DNA of 57,374 bases from Burkholderiales bacterium (GCA_014378555.1 JACMNN010000002.1:1-57374), one strand, 5' to 3'. Counted from the stretch's first letter, positions 46,988 through 55,297 are shown. The notes: generated by a model from the sequence alone, not told the origin. Made by a program: numbers and translations.

Positions 46988-47036
46988 CTAGAAACCCGCT
47001 ATTTGCCTAGAAAATTCGCTCTAGAATGAATTGACA
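46988..47036 (+). promoter_or_regulatory. Candidate operator and -35 in the phasin/acyl-CoA reductase intergenic region
   Basis: CTAGAAA occurs at 46988-46994 and 47007-47013, and the second copy is half of the inverted repeat CTAGAAAATTCGCTCTAG (47007-47024). A perfect TTGACA follows at 47031-47036, though no good -10 is seen at the expected distance. The position between divergent genes suits a shared regulator such as the nearby TetR protein; this link is inferred. Confidence 0.4.
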
Positions 47037-47101
47037 GCATCTGACGCAACAGCGCTCACGCGACAGACGATGCGGAAAACAAATCAAGGCAAGGAGGCCA
47101 C

Positions 47102-49099
47102 ATGACTTACTTCGTAACCGGCGCGTCCGGATTCATCGGCAAGCGTCTCGTCAAAAAATTGCTGAGCCGCAAAAACACCACCGTCTACTTTTTGATTCGC
47201 GCCGAGAGCAAATCTAAATTAGACAAGATGATGTCGTTTTGGGGTGACGAGGCGGCCAAGCGTTGTATCCCGATAGTCGGTGATCTGGCGAAGCCGGGCC
47301 TCGGTTTGTCCGCCGCTGACAAGACCAAACTGAAAGGCAAGATCAAACACTTTTTTCACCTTGCCGCGGTGTACGACATGAAGGCAAGTGCTACCGACAA
47401 TCACACCGCCAACGTGATCGGCACGCAAAGCGCGATTACGCTGGCCAACGAAATAAAGGCGGGCCTGTTTCATCACATGAGCTCGATTGCGGTGGCTGGC
47501 AATTACGAAGGGGTGTTTAGAGAGGACATGTTTAACGAGGCGAAGGATTACCTCGACCATCCGTACATGCAGACCAAGCACGAGAGCGAGCAATACGTTC
47601 GCGAAAATGCGGCCATGCCGTGGCGTGTGTATCGTCCCGGTGTGGTGTTGGGTGACTCAAAAACCGGCGAAATCGACAAGATCGACGGGCCGTATTACTT
47701 CTTCAAACTGCTGCAAAAAATGCGTGCGATCCTGCCGCCGTGGATGCCGTCGCTCGGCATCGAGGGTGGTCGCATGAACATGGTGCCGGTGGATTTTGTG
47801 GTCGATGCAACCGATCACATTGCCCATGCTGCAGGTCACAACAAAAAGACGTTTCACCTGACCGATCCGGCACCGCTGCGTATCGGGGACTCGCTCAATA
47901 TTTTCGCGCGTGCTGCGCATGCGCCACAGATGGCATTGCGCATTAACGCCGCGCTGTTCGGCTTCATTCCGCAAAGCGTGATGAAGGGCGTGATGAGCCT
48001 GGCGCCGGTACGCCGAATCAAAAATGCGGTGATGAAAGACTTGGGCATCCCGGACGATACGTTGTCGTTCATTAACTACCCAGTTCGTTTTGACTGCCGC
48101 GAGACGCTGAAGGCGCTCGAGGGCACCAAGATTGCGGTGCCCGCGCTGGAGGATTACGCGTATCGGCTGTGGGATTACTGGGAGCGCAATCTCGATCCCG
48201 ATTTGTTTATTGATCACACCCTCAAGGGACAGATCGCAGGCAAAGTGATTCTGATTACCGGTGGCACATCGGGCATTGGTCAGGCCACCGCATTGAAGTT
48301 AGCGAATTGTGCGACGGCGAAGGCCATCATCGTGTGCGGACGCGATCAGGAAAAGATTGACGAAACGTTGAAGCTCGCGAAAAAACGCGGCGTAAAAGTG
48401 TTGGCGTACCAAGCTGATGTGGCGGATGAGGCGAGCTGTGCCGCGTTTATAAAAATGCTCGAAGACAAGCATGGCGGCGTCGATATTCTGGTGAATAACG
48501 CGGGCCGCTCGATCCGTCGTGCGCTGGAGGCGAGCTATGACCGTTTCCACGATTTCGGTCGCACCATGGACGTAAATTACTTCGGCGCACTCCGCATTAC
48601 GATGGGCTTACTGCCCGGCATGACAGCGAAGAAAAAAGGCCACGTCATCAACATCTCATCGATTGGCGTGCTGACCAATGCGCCGCGTTTTTCGGCGTAC
48701 GTAGCGTCAAAAGCTGCACTTGACGCGTGGACGCGTTGCGCGGCCTCCGAGTTCAGTGATCGCGGCGTGAACTTCACCACGATCAGCATGCCGCTGGTGA
48801 AGACACCGATGATCGCGCCAACCGCCATCTATAACAACGTGCCGACGCTCGATCCCGACGAAGCCGCCGACATGATTATTCGCGCCATCGTCTACAAGCC
48901 GGTCAGCATTGCCACCCGCCTCGGCACCGCTATGCAAGTGCTGCACGCGATTGCGCCGCGCGTTGCACAAATCGTGATGAACACCACTTTCAGGATGTTT
49001 GGTGATTCTGAGGCAGCCAAAGGCAAGAAAAATGAGGTCGTGGGACCCTCAACCGATCAGATCGCACTATCAAATTTGATGCGCGGCATTCACTTTTAA
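47102..49099 (+). CDS. Alcohol-forming fatty acyl-CoA reductase (two fused reductase domains)
   Basis: A 665-residue protein closely resembling the Marinobacter fatty acyl-CoA reductase that makes fatty alcohols from acyl-CoA. The N-terminal extended SDR domain has TGASGFIGKRL and the active-site Tyr-Lys of YMQTK, with the family blocks FHLAAVYDM, FREDMF and KIDGPYYFFK. The C-terminal classical SDR domain (from about 380) has ITGGTSGIGQATA, NNAGRS and YVASKAALDAW. The domain junction DYWERNLDPDLF and the ending MRGIHF match the Marinobacter enzyme from memory. A strong AAGGAGG lies before the ATG. It probably supplies alcohols for wax esters. Confidence 0.9.
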   Translation: MTYFVTGASGFIGKRLVKKLLSRKNTTVYFLIRAESKSKLDKMMSFWGDEAAKRCIPIVGDLAKPGLGLSAADKTKLKGKIKHFFHLAAVYDMKASATDNHTANVIGTQSAITLANEIKAGLFHHMSSIAVAGNYEGVFREDMFNEAKDYLDHPYMQTKHESEQYVRENAAMPWRVYRPGVVLGDSKTGEIDKIDGPYYFFKLLQKMRAILPPWMPSLGIEGGRMNMVPVDFVVDATDHIAHAAGHNKKTFHLTDPAPLRIGDSLNIFARAAHAPQMALRINAALFGFIPQSVMKGVMSLAPVRRIKNAVMKDLGIPDDTLSFINYPVRFDCRETLKALEGTKIAVPALEDYAYRLWDYWERNLDPDLFIDHTLKGQIAGKVILITGGTSGIGQATALKLANCATAKAIIVCGRDQEKIDETLKLAKKRGVKVLAYQADVADEASCAAFIKMLEDKHGGVDILVNNAGRSIRRALEASYDRFHDFGRTMDVNYFGALRITMGLLPGMTAKKKGHVINISSIGVLTNAPRFSAYVASKAALDAWTRCAASEFSDRGVNFTTISMPLVKTPMIAPTAIYNNVPTLDPDEAADMIIRAIVYKPVSIATRLGTAMQVLHAIAPRVAQIVMNTTFRMFGDSEAAKGKKNEVVGPSTDQIALSNLMRGIHF

Positions 49100-49109
49100 C
49101 GACCCATCA

Positions 49110-49144
49110 TTTGGGCGTTACAGCTTCATGCTGAAACGCCCAAT
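49110..49144 (+). terminator. Hairpin after the acyl-CoA reductase gene; rest of the 359-bp gap empty
   Basis: TTGGGCGTT...AACGCCCAA with an inner CAGC/GCTG stem folds 11 bases after the stop codon, followed by a weak TTTG. The remainder of the gap (49145-49458) is AT-rich and shows no gene; it holds the leader of the SWIB-domain gene, whose AAGGAGA lies just before its ATG. Confidence 0.6.
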
Positions 49145-49458
49145 TTGTATTGGCGTCAAGGCTGTTTGTGCTGAGGGTCGACTTCAGACATTTCTGCCAG
49201 CCAGCCCGCATTTTTTATTCGAGTGACGAAAAAAGCTGCTGATTGTGAAAAAAGTGTTGCTTAGAGGGAACGAATCGCAATAAATCAGTAAATTTCGCGT
49301 AAATTGCACTATGCAGAGCCATTGAAATCGTCTTTAATCGCGTTGAACTTTTCATTGCATGCCAGAGCGAAATCAGGGCAGTAAAAACTTAAGTTCCAAG
49401 TCACGTGTGTACCTCGATCCCGAATTATTAATCGATTGAATTCAAGGAGAATCAAATC

Positions 49459-49905
49459 ATGGCAGCCGCAAAAAAACCAGCCGCAAAACCAGCAGCGAAA
49501 CCAGCAGCGAAAGCACCCGCAACAAAAAAGCCAGCCGCTAAAGCAACCGCCGTGAAGCCTGCGGCAAAGACGCCAGCGGCGAAGCCAGCAGCAAAAGCAC
49601 CGGCCGCCAAGAAGGCAGCTGCCAAGCCAGCCGCAGCGAAGACACCGGCCGTGAAGCGTGCACCAAGTGCGGCGTTCATGAAGCCTATGACCCCGTCAGC
49701 CATTCTTGCTGCCGTCGTCGGCGCCATGCCACTGCCGCGCACAGAAGTCACCAAAAAAGTGTGGGACTACATCAAACAGCACAGCCTGCAAGATGCAGTC
49801 AATCGCCGCATGATCAACGCCGACGCCAATCTGCGCGCGATCTTCGGCAAGGCTCAGGTGTCGATGTTTGAAATGACCAAGCTGATTTCGAACCAGCTTA
49901 AATAG
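49459..49905 (+). CDS. SWIB/MDM2-domain protein with Ala/Lys/Pro-rich N-terminal tail
   Basis: A 148-residue basic protein. Residues 1-70 are PAAKPAAKA-type repeats like histone H1 and bacterial H1-like proteins; residues 73-148 form a SWIB (BAF60b) domain with FMKPMTPSAILAAVVG, VTKKVWDYIKQHSLQD and ADANLRAIFG. SWIB domains are common in eukaryotic chromatin complexes and in chlamydiae, and occur in many betaproteobacteria. The tail suggests DNA binding. Function in bacteria is not settled. Confidence 0.9.
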   Translation: MAAAKKPAAKPAAKPAAKAPATKKPAAKATAVKPAAKTPAAKPAAKAPAAKKAAAKPAAAKTPAVKRAPSAAFMKPMTPSAILAAVVGAMPLPRTEVTKKVWDYIKQHSLQDAVNRRMINADANLRAIFGKAQVSMFEMTKLISNQLK

Positions 49906-49931
49906 TTTCCAAACGAGTTTCGCTCGTTTCT

Positions 49932-49960
49932 AAAAAACCGGCGTGAGGCCGGTTTTTTTT
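49932..49960 (+). terminator. Terminator after the SWIB-domain gene
   Basis: AAAAAACCGGC-gtgag-GCCGGTTTTTTTT forms a stem with a long T run. A smaller AAACGAG-CTCGTTT hairpin precedes it at 49911-49929. Confidence 0.9.
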
Positions 49961-50285
49961 GGCCTTATTGATCGTCTGCCCCTGTAAGTGATCGTCCTAC
50001 ACTGGATGCAGGTCAGCACTGATAGCCGCGTAACGGCCGCAGAAATACATTACGGAGGTGGTGCGCTGAATCCCTCCCCAGCGCATCACGCCCCCCCCCC
50101 CACTCAAACGCCGATAATTGCAGTAGCCTTGCGGGGCGTTGCAGATCACTTGCACACGGCAAGGTGAAGCATTTCCGGCAAACGATTGCCGCGTTAAACT
50201 AGGCGGCGCGCAAACGCTGATTGCAGCGGTGAACTCAGGTTACCCGTTGCTGGGCGAGACGCTTTCTCACGTTTAGGAACCTGCC
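49961..50285. other. Intergenic stretch with an inverted repeat, a hairpin and a C11 tract
   Basis: No gene is visible. Contents: TGTAAG-N7-CCTACA at 49983-50001; a hairpin GTGGTGCGCTG...CAGCGCATCAC (50058-50089, one mismatch); a run of eleven C at 50091-50101; and CGGCAA-acga-TTGCCG near 50180. The region is the leader of the BON lipoprotein gene. Confidence 0.6.
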
Positions 50286-50783
50286 ATGTTGACTGAAAAT
50301 TTTTCGACATTGAACAGTCGGTGCAGCGCACTGCTAACTTTGTGCACAGTGGCAGTTTTGCCGTTCATCACTGCATGCGACAACGCCGATCCGTCAAAGA
50401 CTGTCGGCCAAAAACTCGATAGCGCGGTCGCCAAAACAGCTAAGGCCGCAAGCGACGTCAAAGACGCCACCAACGCCACCGTTGCGAATGCAAGCGCTGC
50501 GCTGCGCGATGGTGCGGATCAAGCTAAAAACGCCGCCACAAAAGCCTCTGATAGCGTCGCGTTCAGCACCGAGGACGCGTCAATTACGGCGTCAGTCGCG
50601 GCGGGGTTGGTCAAAGACCCCGATCTGAGCGCACTCAAAATTGATATAGACACCAAAAAAGGCGTTGTCAGTTTGTATGGCCCGGCTCCGTCTGAAGCCG
50701 CTCGCTTGCGCGCCACTGATATTGCAAAAGCGGTCAAAGGCGTGTCAGGTGTCGAAAATAAATTGACGGTGAAGACTCGCTAG
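50286..50783 (+). CDS. BON-domain lipoprotein
   Basis: A 165-residue protein with a lipoprotein signal ending FITAC, an Ala/Lys-rich helical linker (about 40-95) and a C-terminal BON domain (about 97-165: ITASVAAGLVKDPDLSALKI, GVVSLYGPAPS, GVSGVENKLTV). BON domains bind phospholipid at the envelope (as in OsmY). It sits at the edge of a stress-protein cluster on the opposite strand. Confidence 0.88.
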   Translation: MLTENFSTLNSRCSALLTLCTVAVLPFITACDNADPSKTVGQKLDSAVAKTAKAASDVKDATNATVANASAALRDGADQAKNAATKASDSVAFSTEDASITASVAAGLVKDPDLSALKIDIDTKKGVVSLYGPAPSEAARLRATDIAKAVKGVSGVENKLTVKTR

Positions 50784-51033
50784 TTGATCCCACGCGCCGT
50801 GCCGTCGCAACTTTTGCGGCAGGCGGCGCACTACGCGCCGATGCGCCGACTGGCACTAGTAAAACCGTGACCCAGCTGGCAATAGCGAGCGATAGCCAGC
50901 GACAGCCGGCTCCGACAGCCGCATCCGGGCCGAAGGTAAATTCAGCGTCAGTCGCAGCACTAAAGCGGTGTTTGCGTTCACGCGATAAGTCAAAAAACGA
51001 CCATGCATCGTTTCGAGACCAATGACAAATACA

Positions 51034-51063
51034 AAAAAAGCCGCTCATATGAGCGGCTTTTTT
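51034..51063. terminator. Bidirectional terminator; rest of the 323-bp gap empty
   Basis: AAAAAGCCGCTC-atat-GAGCGGCTTTTT with A and T runs on both sides lies between two convergent BON genes and can end both. The rest of 50784-51106 has an open but uncharacterised reading frame on the plus strand and no recognised feature. Confidence 0.88.
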
Positions 51064-51106
51064 CTCGGTGTATGTAGCGCGACCTGGGCGCTACACAACA
51101 TCTACC

Positions 51107-51424
51107 TTACGGGCGAACGGCGATGCTGTTCTGCACTGCAACTACGCCGTTGACCCGGCGAGCAATTGCTTCAGCCTGTGCTTTTTCAGCTGCGTTTTTC
51201 GCGAAGCCAGAAATTTGCACAGTACCCTTCAATGTTTCCACTTTGAAGGAGTTGGCATCAACCGTTTTGTCCTCAATCCAACGCGCTTTGATTTGCGTGG
51301 TGATTGTTGCGTCATCGATGTACTGACCGACGGATTCCTGTGATCGAGTAACCGCGCAGCCGGTGCTGAAAATGGTGACAGCGGCAAATACTGCGGTGGC
51401 GATAATTTTTGTAGACTTGTTCAT
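51107..51424 (-). CDS. Small BON-domain lipoprotein
   Basis: A 105-residue protein with a lipobox FSTGC (Cys23) and a single BON domain (about 32-105: DDATITTQIKARWIEDKTVD, GTVQISGFAKN, VNGVVAVQNSIAV). Likely an outer-membrane-attached stress protein of the OsmY/Kbp type. It is the last gene of the minus-strand stress cluster, separated from the ferritin-like gene by a strong inverted repeat. Confidence 0.9.
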   Translation of the reverse strand: MNKSTKIIATAVFAAVTIFSTGCAVTRSQESVGQYIDDATITTQIKARWIEDKTVDANSFKVETLKGTVQISGFAKNAAEKAQAEAIARRVNGVVAVQNSIAVRP

Positions 51425-51480
51425 AGTGTTCTCCTGAGGTTGACGTGTAAAAAAGTAAAGCGCTGCAATTAATTTTTAAC

Positions 51481-51515
51481 GATCGGTGACTGTCGCAGCG
51501 CGCCAGTCACCGATC
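51481..51515. promoter_or_regulatory. Perfect 12-bp inverted repeat upstream of the small BON gene
   Basis: GATCGGTGACTG and CAGTCACCGATC are separated by 11 bases, between the ferritin-like stop codon and the BON start. There is no T run in either direction, so it is more likely an operator, an mRNA-stabilising hairpin or an attenuator than a terminator. Confidence 0.6.
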
Positions 51516-51536
51516 TGTAAGCGGGTTTGTGTCGGC

Positions 51537-52079
51537 CTAAGCAGACAGCCAGTCGCTGAGTTCATCAGCATGCTCTTCCTCGTCAGCGAGAATGTCTTCC
51601 AACATCCGACGAGTGGTTGAATCGTAATCAGAGATCAAGTTGATCATCTGCCGATAGCTTTCCACTGCAACGCGTTCAGCCACAAGATTTGACTTAATCA
51701 TGGCTTTTAAATCGGTGGATTCATCGTAGCCAGCATGGCTTCGCGACGTCAACGAATCGGGCGAAAAATTCGGACTGCCACCCAGCTGTACGATGCGTTC
51801 TGCGATGCGATCTGCATGGCCCGATTCTTCGTTCGCATGCACCAAAAACTCGTCCTTAATTTTCGAAGAGTTGACGCCTGTGGCCGTAAAGTAATGGCGC
51901 TTGTAGCGCAATACGCAGACCAGCTCAGTGGCCAGCGCGTCATTAAGGAGCTTGATAATTTCTTCGCGATACGCGGTAAAGCTGGGCGTCACCGCACCAT
52001 CGTCGATACTCATGGCGGCCGCATCGAGTGCCGTTTGGTCGAGTGTCATCGGTCGTCTACTTTCGTTACTTGTCATCAT
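51537..52079 (-). CDS. Ferritin-like domain protein (bacterioferritin type)
   Basis: A 180-residue four-helix protein. Likely iron ligands are visible as ELVCVLRYKRHYF, the EExxH motif in HANEESGHADRI, and DILADEEEHADEL near the C-terminus. It fits the ferritin-like family that oxidises or stores iron under stress. The first codons overlap the stop of the preceding gene (ATGATGAC). The heme Met of true bacterioferritin is not evident. Confidence 0.87.
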   Translation of the reverse strand: MMTSNESRRPMTLDQTALDAAAMSIDDGAVTPSFTAYREEIIKLLNDALATELVCVLRYKRHYFTATGVNSSKIKDEFLVHANEESGHADRIAERIVQLGGSPNFSPDSLTSRSHAGYDESTDLKAMIKSNLVAERVAVESYRQMINLISDYDSTTRRMLEDILADEEEHADELSDWLSA

Positions 52080-52549
52080 TTACCTTTCTGCACCGGTTGC
52101 ATCGATTTGGCTGCGCTGTCGAGCACCGACGTGGCGATGCCGGTGAAATTCGATGATCGAAACAGCGTCAACGCGAGTGCCGACGTAGACACCCAGCGCC
52201 ACGGCTTGAACAGCACGAAAGCTGCTCCAGCGATCGCCGCCACCGTCACCACCTGCAGAGGCTTTTGCCGCGTGAAGTCCTCGGTAGCCGACTTCACCAG
52301 CATCGCGCCAGCCCGAGCGGGATGGTCGCGCCACCAAGACGCCAGGGCTGCCTCAGCTAACGACGACCAACTAAATCCATCATTGCCAGGATGCGGCTCC
52401 TTGCGGCGCGAACTGTTGTTCAATTCTGCGTTTGTCGCCACGCGTTCTTCGCGCACATTTTGGCGCGCGAGGAAATTAAGAAGTTCACGGCGGGTGTCTT
52501 CAATTTTCGGCTGGTCGTTAATCATTGGCTGTTTCATAAGCGGGTTCAT
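52076..52549 (-). CDS. Hypothetical membrane protein, YqjK position
   Basis: A 157-residue protein with a charged N-terminal half, a short WWRDHPAR motif near residue 72 and one membrane segment at about 100-117 (VVTVAAIAGAAFVLFKPW). No firm family is recognised, but its place after YqjD- and YqjE-like genes matches YqjK. Overlaps both neighbours by four bases, so it belongs to one operon. Confidence 0.7.
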   Translation of the reverse strand: MNPLMKQPMINDQPKIEDTRRELLNFLARQNVREERVATNAELNNSSRRKEPHPGNDGFSWSSLAEAALASWWRDHPARAGAMLVKSATEDFTRQKPLQVVTVAAIAGAAFVLFKPWRWVSTSALALTLFRSSNFTGIATSVLDSAAKSMQPVQKGK

Positions 52550-52965
52550 GCACGTGGGGCGACCGCTGAACGAATCGCTCTTAGATCAATGCGTATTTGA
52601 TCGCCCAATGATTCAGCAGGGGGCGCTCCTTTAGACAAGGCGATCATGGCGGCAACAAACGTAACGACCAGCATTGCACCCGGAACTGCTAGCAACACCC
52701 AGATGGCGTCCACGCGAACTTGCGCGACCGCACACATCATCATTGCCACGCCGGACAGCACGACAAACGAAAGCGCCGAGGCAAGCGCGACTGCGCCCGC
52801 CACAACGCGTCGAATCCAATGCTGCTTTACCGATTCAATCTCGCGCTGTGCAAGCGCTGCGTACGCTAGCGCGTGATCGATGAGGAGATCGGGGCGCTCA
52901 ATGACGATCCGTGGCAGAAGACCCGGGATCCACTTCGTCAACAGATTTAGCAGCGTTCCAACCAT
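52546..52965 (-). CDS. YqjE-like (phage holin superfamily) membrane protein
   Basis: A 139-residue protein with two membrane hairpins (about 55-80 and 88-110) and the YqjE pattern: a short amphipathic start, YAALAQREIESVKQHWIRR and a basic end. Although labelled holin-like by family, it is chromosomal and unrelated to a phage here. Overlaps the next gene by four bases. Confidence 0.82.
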   Translation of the reverse strand: MVGTLLNLLTKWIPGLLPRIVIERPDLLIDHALAYAALAQREIESVKQHWIRRVVAGAVALASALSFVVLSGVAMMMCAVAQVRVDAIWVLLAVPGAMLVVTFVAAMIALSKGAPPAESLGDQIRIDLRAIRSAVAPRA

Positions 52966-53000
52966 GCCCGATATCCCCCTTCGTTTTTACTTGTCGCGGA

Positions 53001-53408
53001 CTAGCGGTCGTAGCGAGCGCGTTGGTTGGCGCGGTTGCGCGACAGCAACAACAGTGCAGCGATGGTGGCACCGGCCGCTGCAGCCATGGCCACTGATTTC
53101 ATCGGCTGGTCTGTGATGTAGTTTTCGCAGGATGTGGCGTAGCCAGACACCGCTTTTTTCGCGCGCTCACTGGCTTCGCGAGTTGAGGCGATGGCGCTGT
53201 CGGCCATATCCTTGCCTCGAGCAACCATACGGTCAACTGCAGGTTTTGCCTGATCGTGAATCGAGTCGATTTTGTTGGACACGCTTGACAGCGCGTCTTG
53301 GGCGACGTCGCGGGCTGAGTCAACTGCGTTCTCGACGCCGTTAGTTACCTGCTTGCCGTACATAGTGGCGGTGTCCTGAGCTTTATCGATGTTTTTTGCG
53401 AAGTTCAT
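53001..53408 (-). CDS. YqjD/ElaB-like (DUF883) membrane protein
   Basis: A 135-residue protein with a long amphipathic helical N-terminus and one C-terminal membrane segment (SVAMAAAAGATIAALLLLS) followed by RNRANQRARYDR. YqjD and ElaB in E. coli are C-tail-anchored ribosome-binding proteins of stationary phase. First of the YqjDEK-like set. Confidence 0.83.
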   Translation of the reverse strand: MNFAKNIDKAQDTATMYGKQVTNGVENAVDSARDVAQDALSSVSNKIDSIHDQAKPAVDRMVARGKDMADSAIASTREASERAKKAVSGYATSCENYITDQPMKSVAMAAAAGATIAALLLLSRNRANQRARYDR

Positions 53409-53462
53409 AATGATTTCCTTTGAGTTGATTGATGAGTAACTAGGTCACCCGTAATTGCCGCA

Positions 53463-53627
53463 CTACCCTTTGCGGATAAGGCTAATTACGAAGGTCAGGA
53501 TGGCCATAAACGCGAAGATGAAAAATAGAATTTTGGCGATTTCAACAGCACCTGCTGCGATTCCGCCAAACCCAAATACAGCCGCGACAAGCGCGACCAC
53601 TAAAAAAATGACAGCGTAATTCAACAT
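53463..53627 (-). CDS. DUF1328 small membrane protein (YtjA-like)
   Basis: A 54-residue protein, start at ATG 53627 ([20 protein letters not shown]), with two membrane segments joined by [13 protein letters not shown] and ending SLIRKG. DUF1328 proteins are abundant stress-linked membrane peptides of unknown function. A longer frame upstream lacks any conserved sequence. It begins the stress operon on the minus strand. Confidence 0.9.
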   Translation of the reverse strand: MLNYAVIFLVVALVAAVFGFGGIAAGAVEIAKILFFIFAFMAILTFVISLIRKG

Positions 53628-53685
53628 GGCGTTCTCCTGCAGCGATGGGTGTTTGGGTGGAAGCTCGCAGCACACACAGGAACTG

Positions 53686-53774
53686 CCGTAGGGGAAGTTT
53701 CTACGTTGCGTCCATTTCGGCACATCGGCGAGAGACGCAAGGCGGTGTAGGGCGCGCAGGCCCTACGACGTAGG
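53686..53774. promoter_or_regulatory. Cluster of GTAGG/CCTAC inverted repeats upstream of DUF1328
   Basis: CCGTAGG-ggaagtt-TCTACG at 53686-53705 and GTAGGGC-gcgcag-GCCCTAC at 53747-53766, followed by GTAGGAC at 53770, lie 60-150 bp before the start of the operon. The same sequence type occurs at 49983 and 56492. They are candidate sites for the nearby LuxR-type regulator. Confidence 0.45.
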
Positions 53775-53825
53775 ACGACACCGCGACTTTAGGTGCCCGA
53801 ACGGCCGCTTCGGACAAGCAAGCGA

Positions 53826-55229
53826 TCAGGCGGGCGTGATCGTCGCGTCGAGGTCTGGAAGCGACGGACTAGATTTTGGCAACAGGACGCGTACGTTGGT
53901 GCCGTGCCCCTCGGCAGAAATCACGTCCAACGTGCCGTTTAAGGCTTCAACCCGATGGCGCATACCGGCAAAGCCGTGGCTCGCATTCAGGCGGGTGTCT
54001 AGATCAAACCCTACGCCATCATCCTTCACATCGAGCTCAACATGATGCTCGTACACCTGCATCGTCACGGTAATTTCTTTCGCATGGGCGTACTTCGAGA
54101 TATTCGTGAGCGACTCTTGCACCACGCGATACACCGTCAGCTGGGCATCTTCATGAAGGACCACTTCCTCAAAAGAAGTCATTACCGCCAACCCGGTGTG
54201 CTCGCCAAACTCGCGCACCAGAATGTCAAGTGCCGCAACTAACCCCAAATTCGACAGCGATGATGGACGCAAATCTTCGACAATTTTGCGTTTCAGCGCT
54301 ATGACCGAATTAAGCGTGTCCGACAGATGCACCAGCCGCTGCGCCAGGGGCTCGTTGTCGCCAACTAACCTGGTTCGAATCCGCGCTACGTCAAGCTTGG
54401 CGGCGGTGAGTAGCGCGCCCAATTCGTCATGCATTTCACGCGCAAGATGCTCTCGCTCCATCTCTTGAACTTTTTGCAGGTGATTGGCGAGCACGGTCAG
54501 CCGCGCGGTGCGTTCGCGCACCTGACGCTCGAGACCATCGCGTTCGAGCGCTAAAAGGCGCCGCTGGGTTTGCCCCGCTGCATCTAGCTTCTCCGTCTGG
54601 CGCAGGTACAAGATGAACGCAAGCAAAAAAAGCAACGCCGCAAGCGTCACACCAATACGCGAAATAGTCAGACTACGGTCGATTTGCAGCTGCGTTGCTT
54701 TCATACTAGCTGCAGCCGTTGCAATCATCGCGAGCGCAGAGTCGCGGGTGGCATTCATGTATTCGCGCCCCAGATCCGTGCGCACGATTTGCATCCAGTT
54801 TTCGCTATCCCCGCCGGCCTGACGAATCTTGATCGTCACCTCCAGCACAGCGAGCTTGCGCGAAACGGCTCTAGACAAATCAACAAATCGCGCCAGTTGC
54901 GCTCGATCTTCAACATAGATTAGGCGCAGGTTATCCAGTGTTTTGGTGATGCTATTGGTCGCCTCGGCATAGGGAATCAGATACTTTTCGTCGCCGGTGA
55001 GTAGGTATCCCCGCTGGCCGGTTTCAGCGTCAAGCACCTGCTGCAGCAGCACATGCAACGTACTTCGCTTTTCCTGCTCTTCCACCATCGTCTCGGCGGC
55101 AACCGCGGAGCTTCGATATCCCAACTCATTTAACGCAATCAGCGCAGCCACAGCCAGCACAGCCAGCGGCAGCACCAGTGCCGCTTTGGGTCTAGTCAAT
55201 AAATTCAAGAGCTCACCCCGGTCGCGCAC
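53826..55229 (-). CDS. CHASE3-domain sensor histidine kinase (NarX/DegS class)
   Basis: A 467-residue membrane kinase: first membrane segment at about 17-35, a CHASE3 sensor (about 45-185, with ETGQRGYLLTGDEKYL), second segment at about 190-210, a coiled coil, HisKA_3 domain with His267 (LAREMHDELGALL) and an ATPase domain (ESLTNISKYAHAKE, DDGVGFD, GFAGMRHRVE). Divergent from the LuxR-type response regulator gene, 68 bp apart; they are almost certainly partners. Confidence 0.93.
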   Translation of the reverse strand: MRDRGELLNLLTRPKAALVLPLAVLAVAALIALNELGYRSSAVAAETMVEEQEKRSTLHVLLQQVLDAETGQRGYLLTGDEKYLIPYAEATNSITKTLDNLRLIYVEDRAQLARFVDLSRAVSRKLAVLEVTIKIRQAGGDSENWMQIVRTDLGREYMNATRDSALAMIATAAASMKATQLQIDRSLTISRIGVTLAALLFLLAFILYLRQTEKLDAAGQTQRRLLALERDGLERQVRERTARLTVLANHLQKVQEMEREHLAREMHDELGALLTAAKLDVARIRTRLVGDNEPLAQRLVHLSDTLNSVIALKRKIVEDLRPSSLSNLGLVAALDILVREFGEHTGLAVMTSFEEVVLHEDAQLTVYRVVQESLTNISKYAHAKEITVTMQVYEHHVELDVKDDGVGFDLDTRLNASHGFAGMRHRVEALNGTLDVISAEGHGTNVRVLLPKSSPSLPDLDATITPA

Positions 55230-55297
55230 GTCGAGTTCCGGCGTTTGTGGTCAGCGGGACTACACTTCGCTAACGAAATGTCATAGCGGTTCATCGG

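Noticed and set aside
50734-51048. 104-codon minus-strand frame between the BON genes
   Set aside because: Overlaps the BON gene end and most of the terminator; no recognisable feature.
52546-52965. Prophage remnant suggested by a holin-family protein
   Set aside because: It is YqjE-like and embedded in a YqjD/YqjK-type operon; no phage gene is nearby.
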